In this document: positions 1 to 9,100 of the stretch, in pieces | How positions within the stretch are numbered: position 1 is the stretch's first letter | How the letters are laid out: each line of letters starts with the position of its first letter | NCBI GenBank assembly: GCA_013202515.1 | Contig: JABMRN010000132.1 | Location: forward strand, 1 to 10,952 | DNA: 10,952 nt | Source of the DNA: Candidatus Omnitrophota bacterium | GTDB taxonomy: Bacteria > Omnitrophota > Gorgyraeia > JABMRN01 | Direction of reading: 5' to 3' | Notes under the pieces: model-generated | The model's input: the letters and a program-made list of their open reading frames with translations, nothing else | What the model was told of the DNA's origin: nothing | Databases searched by the model: none | Made by a program: the position numbers and the translations under genes

Positions 1-119
1 GGCTAAATTGGTCTAGTAGCTTCGGTGGCGTGCCGAGCTTTACACAAAGGCGATTGCAAAAAGGCAAAATTTGGCCGTATCAAATTTTGCCTTTTTGAAA
101 ACAACTCTATTTTTTCAAT
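1..119. repeat. Left arm of a 119-bp perfect inverted repeat flanking the giant gene
   Basis: Reading 1-119 base by base as reverse complement gives 9271-9389 with no mismatch. The identity stops on the inner side, where base 120 is A and its partner 9270 is C. The outer limit cannot be seen because the arm begins at the first base of the window. The inner end lies 10 bases past the stop codon of the giant gene. The arm contains a 17-bp hairpin (57-97) and a unique outer part of 56 bases. No coding frame in it is credible. It could be a transposon-like terminal repeat, a dispersed intergenic repeat present in two orientations, or an assembly effect. Confidence 0.93.
57..97. terminator. Bidirectional intrinsic terminator hairpin downstream of the giant gene
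   Basis: A perfect 17-bp stem (57-73 with 81-97) encloses a 7-base loop. The core is GGCAAAATTTG paired with CAAATTTTGCC, with an A-tract before and a T-tract after, so it can act on either strand. It sits 33 bases past the stop codon of the minus-strand giant gene, the expected place for its transcription terminator. The whole hairpin lies inside the inverted repeat arm, so an identical copy lies upstream of the gene. The assignment rests on structure alone. Confidence 0.72.
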
Positions 120-129
120 AAAGGGGCTT

Positions 130-3100
130 TTATGCCGCTCTAAGAAGTTTCAGTTCATGCTTTTCTAACTCATCCAGCTGATTTGAATCGAATAGGCTTT
201 CAGGGGTCGGCAATATTTCAAGAATCAACTTTAGAGCATAGTTCACCGGATCATCAAGGACTGTTGGTAATTCGGGATCATTTAGATCTAATTCAATTCC
301 TGTTATAATATTGTGCAATCTTGCTAACGCCATAAGTTTCCGATTATTTGATAGCTCAAAATCACTCTTGTCTATCAAGGCCTTTGTAACAGCAAAGGCT
401 ATTATGGCAGGTATTTTGACATACGCCGTTCTGTATATGCCTTCCGCCTGTTCGCAGTGAATTGGCGATATAGCTGTAATATCTGATACAACATCTGATA
501 TTCTATCGCTTGCGTCTATTTCCGCAACTTTGCCAAGCGTAGTAATCAGAATAGGTTTATTATTGTGTTTTTCTTTCAGAGAATGGGCTCTTTGTAATAA
601 ATCATTTTTGCTTTCATTCGATGTGACTATTATTTTGAATCCAAAATTACTATTAAAGACCTTTATTCTTCTTTCCATATTTCTCCGGATAAGCGTAATA
701 ACCTCTGAATTTCTGTTTTCTTCAGAAAGCAGATTATTCCGCTGTAATTCATCTGTAATAAAATCCAAATCTACTAGAACGGGCATGATTCCATCCAGTT
801 TTCTTAAATCTTTTTTCAATATGTCGTTAAATAATGTATCCCAAATATAATCGCATGCTTCCTCTATGCTTTTTTTCGCTTCATTTAAATTTTTCATACC
901 GTCTTCGATCAAACGTTTTTGTCTCTTTAATTCTTTTAACATAAGATCCGCTTCATGCAACCTTCGTGCGCGCTTTGGATAAACCTTTGGCTTTGCCATA
1001 GTTCTTTCTACAATTTCCAGGGCAAAGCCTTCTTGAAATGAAACCGGCGGCAGATGGCTTGATTCATAAATATCCCTTCCCCATACATGTATTCCATTTT
1101 CATACAATAATAATTGTTTTCTTTTAAGAAAAATAGATCTTCCGTTATTGCCTTCAGGCTGATTAAGCTCGCCGGCGTTTATAATCTGAACGGAAACATC
1201 TATGTCTAATTCTCCGCCTGTGATACCCCTTATCTTATTCCTATTGATACCTGTTTTTCTAAAACCTGCTCCGTCTTGTACGATAAGATGTAAATCAATA
1301 TCTCCCGGCTCATCGGCCCACGGATAGCTTCCGGTAACATAAACGGCAATTAAATCTGACTTAATGCCGGGGTTAAGGCTATCTATATAATTCAAAATTG
1401 ATTCAAGACTTTGCCCTAGAGTTGTTATCCTGGTTTTGGCTCTTTCCTTTGTGGCTTTGTTCTCAAAATGCCAGAACATATTCCTTTTATCAAGTGTATC
1501 CGCAATTTGGCTAAACGAAAGCGCAACAGCATCTTCTGGCGCAGTTTGAGGCCTTAAGTAAAGATTCCAGTTTTCGTTTGCTATATCCTCGGATGGCGCA
1601 TGTTCGGATAATATTTCGGATTCAAAAGTTCTTAAAAATCCATGATTATCAAATAATTTCATAAGCAAAGCTTCAGTATCTTGACAGAAAGGCGTCGCTG
1701 TCAGTAATTTTTCAATAACGTAGAGCGCATTTATAAAATCCCCTTCCAGAAATAAAGTGTCGATATTTTCTGAAAAATATGATCCCATAAAGGTATCATC
1801 TTCGATCGTTGCTCTGGATTCGGATGCCTCCCCGTCCATAGACCAATAAAGAATTCTCCCTGCCTTATCCCCATGTCTATCGCCAAGGAGAATGTGGGCA
1901 TTGCTTTTACCGTGAAAATCTGTATTATTTCTCTCTACTTTAAATGAATCCGGTGACACTCCTGCAGCCTTACATATTTTTTGGGCAAGCCGGTTACCCC
2001 AATTTCGACGTGTAGCAAACGGACAACCCATTCCATGCAGATAACCCATTTTTACCCATGGAGCAACATTCTTAATAAATAAACTTTCGGTAATTTGTCC
2101 TTCGCCCCTGCCAATTTCAAGATCCGGATGAGCGGTAATGACTCTACAACCTATATCTGTAAACCATCTAATTGCCTCACCTGCCCGAACCGGTAATTCT
2201 TCGCCTCTCTTTTTTAAATCGTCCTCCGTGTCCTTATCCGTGTAAACAATATCTAATAATTCTCTTAAACATCTCCTTATCGAACGCGTTTCGCCTTTTT
2301 TTGGATCCCTCCCGTCCCATACTTCTATCTCTTCTGTCCAGGCTCCGATAACATTAAGCTTATTTAATAAGCGTGGCATAAATTCATATCGGGGATGAGA
2401 ATCAACAAAAGCTCTTATATCTTTGAATAATTCTAAAAGCTTCAAACGAATCGCCTCTTTATCTGTAATGGAAATGCCGATTGATCTCAAATATCTCTTT
2501 ACCCGTGATCTCTTTATAAACCTTTCTAACACGTCGTCACTTACGGCCCTATCGAATTTTCTTTTGTCAGCTAAAGAAAGAACTTTCTCAAAGCGTAGTT
2601 CAAGAAAGCCCTCGAGCTTTTGATCTATCTCTTCAACTAATTCGTTCATTTTATCAATTGCTGCCTTATTTACCGGACCTGTAACTCTCCAGTGCATAAA
2701 GCAAAAAGGATCTCCAGCCTCAGTTTCAAAAGGGGCTTCGATTTCTACGCCAGGGCGTGTCTCTAAAATAAACGGAGAAGATTTTCTAGAAACGGTTCTT
2801 ATAGCCTGAATGCTTGGCTTAACCGTATTGTGACCGGTTACATAAAGTGTCGTAATCCCGTTATTGACAGCGTGGTTTACCAGCTCCCTTGTACTCATAG
2901 CGCCATCATCTCCATCGTAATTAGTATGGCTGTGACGGCACGAATGTCCTGCTTGAACAAAACGACTTTTTGTTTTAAGAAGTTGATTTAATTCAATAAG
3001 CAGTGAAATCCACTCGTTAAAGAGTTTGGGATTTTTTCTTACACTTGCGTTTTTGTGATCCGTGTGAAATTTGGCTAATTTTCCTCTAATATCAGCTTCT

Positions 3101-6100
3101 CTTCTTATTAACCACAATTCTTCAAAATGATACAGTCTATGAATATTATCCCATCTGTGAAGTTCGGGTATATTGTTAATCCGGCGCTCAACCCAGTCTG
3201 ATATGCGGTCAACACAATAAGAGAATTCTTCATCAGGCTGCCTTTCACCCGTATCTACATCTAGCATAACACCTCTTCTTCTATAATAATCCAGAATAGG
3301 AGGACCAAATTTTTTGTAATAGGCCAATCTTCTTTTGGCTCTTTCAATAGATGACGGACGTGCTTTTCGACCTTGGATATTTTTCGCAGCGACGTCATCT
3401 GTTATATCCAAATGCACGACAAGGCCTACTTCAAAACCCATGCCCGAAAGCACATTATTCAAATAAACAAAGTCATCCTCTAAGATAGTCGGAGCATCAA
3501 TTACTACGGCATGAGAATCTCTTGCGTTTTCTCTTAGGTGATTCTCAAGCAGGCCATAACCTATTGTGCGAATAGCATTCTGCCTACCCCATTTTTGAGC
3601 TTTTCTCATCGGTCCTCGAGCGCTCATAACCAAATTCCTGAACGCTGGATTTTCCTCTTCTGTGGCACGCATTATCTCACCAAGAGAGATATGCTGAATA
3701 GCAAGGTACTCGGCCATTTTTCTGCCTAGAGTCGTCTTATGGCTGCCCGGTTTACCAACAAATAAAATAACCTGCTTTTTTTCTGAAATTGTTGTTCTAG
3801 CTTTTTTTGCTTTAATATCGTCTAAAGGTTCTGTCCAGCGCATTTCCCTAACGCTATGGGCATACTGAGCGCATTTTTTCTTATTGTCTTCAAATAACAT
3901 TTCCAAATTTGGACCCCTATCTGAAAGGGATAATCTATACAGAAAGTTAGAGAACCCTAACTCGCGCAGATCAAGATCATGATATGCAGTATCGTGCTCT
4001 ACTAAAGGATGCTTTGGTATAGGGATGTTTTCTAAATTATCGTCAAGTTGATATGGCCCCAGTCCGGAGCCCCACCATTTAACATGTCCTGGAATTGCCT
4101 CCTTCTCTATGCCTATTTCAGCAAAAATACAAGTAGGACCTTCGATATTTTCTGGATCTATAGACATAGGAATATCAACGGGCTTAGCCAATTGTCGTAT
4201 ATATAGCGGGAAATGCCCAGGTTTCCAAAAGGCCATAGAATATGGAGTTTCATTTCTTGGGATAAGTATTGGCTTCTCTTGTGGGTCAATGCTTTCATTA
4301 TAATGTTTAACAAGATTTGTTATTCTTTGCTGTAATCGCCTGTAGGCTGGAGTCGCTCTCAATTTATCAATGAATGCCTCGTCTGTGTAAAAATCCAGTC
4401 CTTCGTTTTCATTTCTAACATCTTTCCGAAGAATATCTTCTAAGGCAATAAGAAAGTTGCGGTATCCCTGATATGCGTCTGGATAATGCGGATCCCTTTT
4501 TCTCGCTTTGCCGCTTACTCCCATCACCTGTCCTCTTACAGAATTGGTGCCGTCTGCCACAACAATAATTGGTTTTTTCTTTAGAATGAAAAGAAGATCC
4601 TGATCGCTAAAAAGATTGGGATCGACAAGAAATGGATTGTAATGACATTTGTCAGAAGATTGCCGCACCCTCATAATAGGTATACCATCTTCTTGTAATT
4701 TTTCCTCTATGGGCGATAGGGCAATTTCGCCATAAGTAAGATTAGGGATAACGACAAGCTCCCTCCCAAGCATTCTAGCTTTGCGCTTTGCTATCTCAAG
4801 AAATTGTGTTCTGAATAATTCCGCTTCATACGCAAGGTAACGAAGTTCAGCATCTCTTTTACTTTCAATATTGCGGGCTCCACTTAAGACAACTTTTGAT
4901 GGCTTTATTGAATCAATCCAATCTCTATAGGCCTTATAGGTTAGGTCAAATCTCCATAAATTACTTCTTTCTGCCTGCCTCGCGAGTATAGTGTATCCTA
5001 AATCAACATCAATATCATCATTACGATCAAAACTGGCATGCCCTGTATTTAAAGCATCTATTCTTCTCTCCCATTCTTTCTTTTTCTTTTTTACATTGCT
5101 TAAAATACTTTTTTTATTATTTGTCATTGCTATTCGGATTGAAGCTACTAGTCTAGGTGCCGGATAAATACCTTCACTAAAAAGAAGTGCGGCGATTTTG
5201 TCGCCTGCCTTTTCATCCAATTGACACGCTTCCGCAATAGTGATCGCAATTTGCCCTGCGGCGTCAAATGTAGCGTGTTCTAATTTTCTAAAAGGATAAG
5301 CCCTATAAGTGAAAGATTTCCATCCCCGTTTTTGAATATACTGCCTTATGGTTTGTCTGGCTATTCTATTTCCTGTATAACCAAGCCTTGCAAGCGCCCT
5401 TACAGCTATTTCTCTAACAAAGGGGCTTTCAGAAGTAAGAGCAGCCTCTGAAAGATCTTCAATCGCATCTTCCCCTATATAAATTAGCGCCCAGTAAAGC
5501 CTTTCTCTAATAAACTGTTTATCAGTATCTGCGGCCTCTAAGATTGGCGCTACCGCTTTTCTGCCAAATTTCCCAAGCAATAGCTGTAAACGCCGTTGAA
5601 ATGTGAAAGGCACTTTTCGTAAGAGGCAGAGTCTTGTAATTGCGTTCTGTATAACATCATCGGTAGTTTCTGCTAGAGGTCTGAGCAGGCGCTCATCTTC
5701 CTCTAGCACTCGGGAGTCTTTTTTATTAAGCCCGCTAATCATAGATTCTAAAAAAAGCTCCTTTACTTCATTAATCGAAACTTTTCTTTTCTTTTTGAAT
5801 ATGGAAGGCCTTGCCTCAGCGTCTAATAGCCACATAAGAAGTAAGGTATTAGTGGCCGCTTGCAACATCATATATTGTTGCTGAATATTTCTTTTTTCAG
5901 CTTCTCTTTTTTGTATCGCATCTTTTGTATTTCTTTTTTCCCAGTATCTAATAATTCGGTTGGCCATCTCCCGGGACATTTCTCGTTGTTCAAGAGCTGG
6001 TGTAAGGTCTTCAAAATTTCCATTTCTAAGTAGTGAATATGATTCGCTTTTTCCAGTCTCATTGTATTTTATTAACATATCTTCATCCAAAACTTGTAGT

Positions 6101-9100
6101 GGTATACCACCTACTTTAGTAGCCAACACAGGAGTTTTTTTCCATAAGGCCTCTGTTATAGATAAGCCGAATGCTTCTCCAGAGGCAGGATGTAAGGCAA
6201 GTACGGCAGCCCGTTGAAATGCATTTATCTCAAGTGCATTTAAGTCTATGCCAGACAGCCGATCCGGATCAAAGTCCATATCTTTTATTGCCGCCTCCTG
6301 GTCGGTAGTCAATTCTATATTTCTATTTGCCATTGCTACGATATGTATATCAGGATCTCCCAGATTATCCACGTAGGCCTTGAGTTCGTTATATAACTTC
6401 CAATCACTTTTTGCCATAGGGATACCAAGGATTGCAAGCTGAGGTTTGACCACAGAATTTGTTTTTTCCAAATGCTTTTTAAAAAGTCGGAAAGCCGTAA
6501 TTGATGCAAGATGATCTTTTGATGTATTGAATCTGGCAACCTCTATTAATAAAGGTCTTTTTTCTCTATCACAATCCATATTATATTTCTCAAGCGTAGC
6601 TGCAATCATTCGTTGACTAATCTCACAACTTTTATAGCCTATAGGATCTATTCCGCCTACCGGCATTTCTATCATTGGAATATCTAAATCATTTGGTAAA
6701 AAACTTTTTTTCCATGCAATAGCTAAATCCGCATGTGTTAAATTGTGTCTTGCAAATTCGAATTTAAGACGTTTTGCATTCGATGCATGCTGTACCCATA
6801 TTATCTTAATGTTTGGATATCGCTTTCTAATTAAAGGAATTAGGCCCAAGGTATAGCAGTCATCCACAAAAACATATCTATACCCGGTTAGATCTATTCC
6901 TTCTATATTCTGGGCCATGGCACGCTTATGAGTGTCTTTTTTCTCAGACTTAATGCTTGCTCCGCTAATACCGCTATAATCAGGATTTTCATGTCTTATA
7001 AGTGAAATCCATTTAACCGGAATGTCCAGAGCATCAGATCCCAGAATTGCTGTTAGCCAATAGCGGACTTCGGCAATGCCTCCTCCTTGATCAGTAGGTG
7101 AAATAAAAGCAACGGATGTTTTCTTCTTGCCTCCGAGCTCTGCTAAAAGTGACCGAGCAAGTCTAAGCGATTTTTTATCTCCTACATTATCCATAGCAAC
7201 AATGTCGTCAGTACTTAGCGAATTAACTTGGATTGTGTTTGGACTAGTTTTTAAGTCTAAAAATGTGTTTAATTCTTCCAGTAGAAGCATATCATCTACC
7301 GAAAACATGCGACTCACTATCTGTTTTCTTTCATTAGGACTAAGGTCCACGCTTGATATGCGGCTAAGCGCAAGGTAAAGGAGCGCTCGAGGAAGTGCTC
7401 TTTTAAGCTTATTCTCTACCAGATAAAATTCATACGCCAGAGCGATATTTCCGTTTTCATTGTCAATGAAGGCTGCCATATAATCATCATTGCTTTTCGC
7501 GATACCGTCAAACGAGCGAATTCTATCTGTTTCAAAAAGATATTCGAGCTCACGCAGGGCTTCTTCTGCCCAAATGCCACCCGCATTGACTTTTTCTCGA
7601 ATATCGTCTAATGCCTCAGCAACTACAGATTTTGGGGAGGGATAAGTGTCGATATTAGGTGTTTCAGCAATGCATGTTCCGCGCGCAAGTATAGAAGATT
7701 CAACCAATCTATCGAGTACGTGGTCTTTACCTTTAAAAACAACTAAATCTGCCTCTTTCATGAGACTTCTGTCTCTTTCGACAAATTTGCTGATACTACT
7801 GTTCCATTTGTCCGTTCTCGAGGAACGCGCATCTTCTTCGCTTTCTTCGACCCCGCGCCTTCTTCTGTTATCAATTGATCTATCTATCCACCAGTTCTTT
7901 AAAATGTCCATTGAGGCGTCCAAGAAAATACGGTAATCTATGAGGTTGAGTAATTTTCTGTAAGAAGGTGTGTTATTTGCGTATATAAAACCGCCATCAA
8001 CGATTAGTATCCTTTTTGCTTTTATCTCGGTTTCTCCGGTTCGCTTCCTTTGGCCTCGAGAATCTTTAATAACTAATTTTGGTTCCACAACTCTTCTATT
8101 TCTATTAAAATTGCTAATCTCACGACATAGATGTTCGACATCAAGGCCTGCCCGCGATGATCGATGCGCAATTCCTAATCCCCAGACCTCATCATCTGTA
8201 TGGAAAAACATATCCTGATGTAAAATACCTGTGGCTTCATTTCCTAAGGCGCTATTAAGCATGTTTTTTACCTCATCGGCAATACTTGTTTTTCCAACGC
8301 CACTTGTACCACATAGGCCAACTACAAGCTTATTTTTTCCCGAGGTATTGAGTTCTCTAAGAATTGATTGAGCGATTTCTCTGGCGCGAGTTTTTTTAAC
8401 TTCAGATACTAATACATCCGCTTTTCTATCGATTTCACCCGTAGTATTATTATCAACTTCTATTAGCAATCCTCTGCTGCGGAAAAAATCGATTCGCGGC
8501 ACAACATTATCGTAATGATTTCTGAGTCTGCGGTCTATGCGGTGGGTTCCGTCTTGAAGAACTTCTAAATCAGCTTCTCTGGACCTTGCCTCAAGTCTGG
8601 CTCGGGAAGTTGATTCATCAACTTTTATGTGTATAACCCCGGCTAAATATAAATTATGTCTTCTCATGAAAGCTTGTAAGCTTTTAGTGGGACTTTCTTT
8701 AAGGGGGCTTGGATAATTTATATCAAAAATTAAACCATCACTCACGTCTGGAATATGTTCTTGGTAATATTGATTAAGCACCCCTGATTTGGTCAATCCA
8801 GCCTGCTTTCCTCCTTTAGCGTAGTAATTTTCTCGAAGAACTTCACCCTGTGACACAAATGGTATGCCTAGCTTGCCTGCAAAAGCTCTTCCTATAGTTC
8901 CTTTCCCGGATGCCGGCATACCTACTAGAATAAAAAGAGGCGCTTTGCCATGAGAGAACATGTTTGAATCTAAAGCTAAAGTGCTACCGTGAGTGTTAAA
9001 AGGAGTGGGTGGAGCAAGAGAGAACTTATCAAAAATATTATGCTGATTTAAAATAGGGTAGGGTGCTATATGCACATTTGCGGCTAGCGCCACTAAAAGA

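Noticed and set aside
530..8218. Many frames of 60 to 110 codons antisense to or out of frame with the giant gene
   Set aside because: They are Ser- and Leu-rich shadows of a well-supported coding frame, without start signals of their own.
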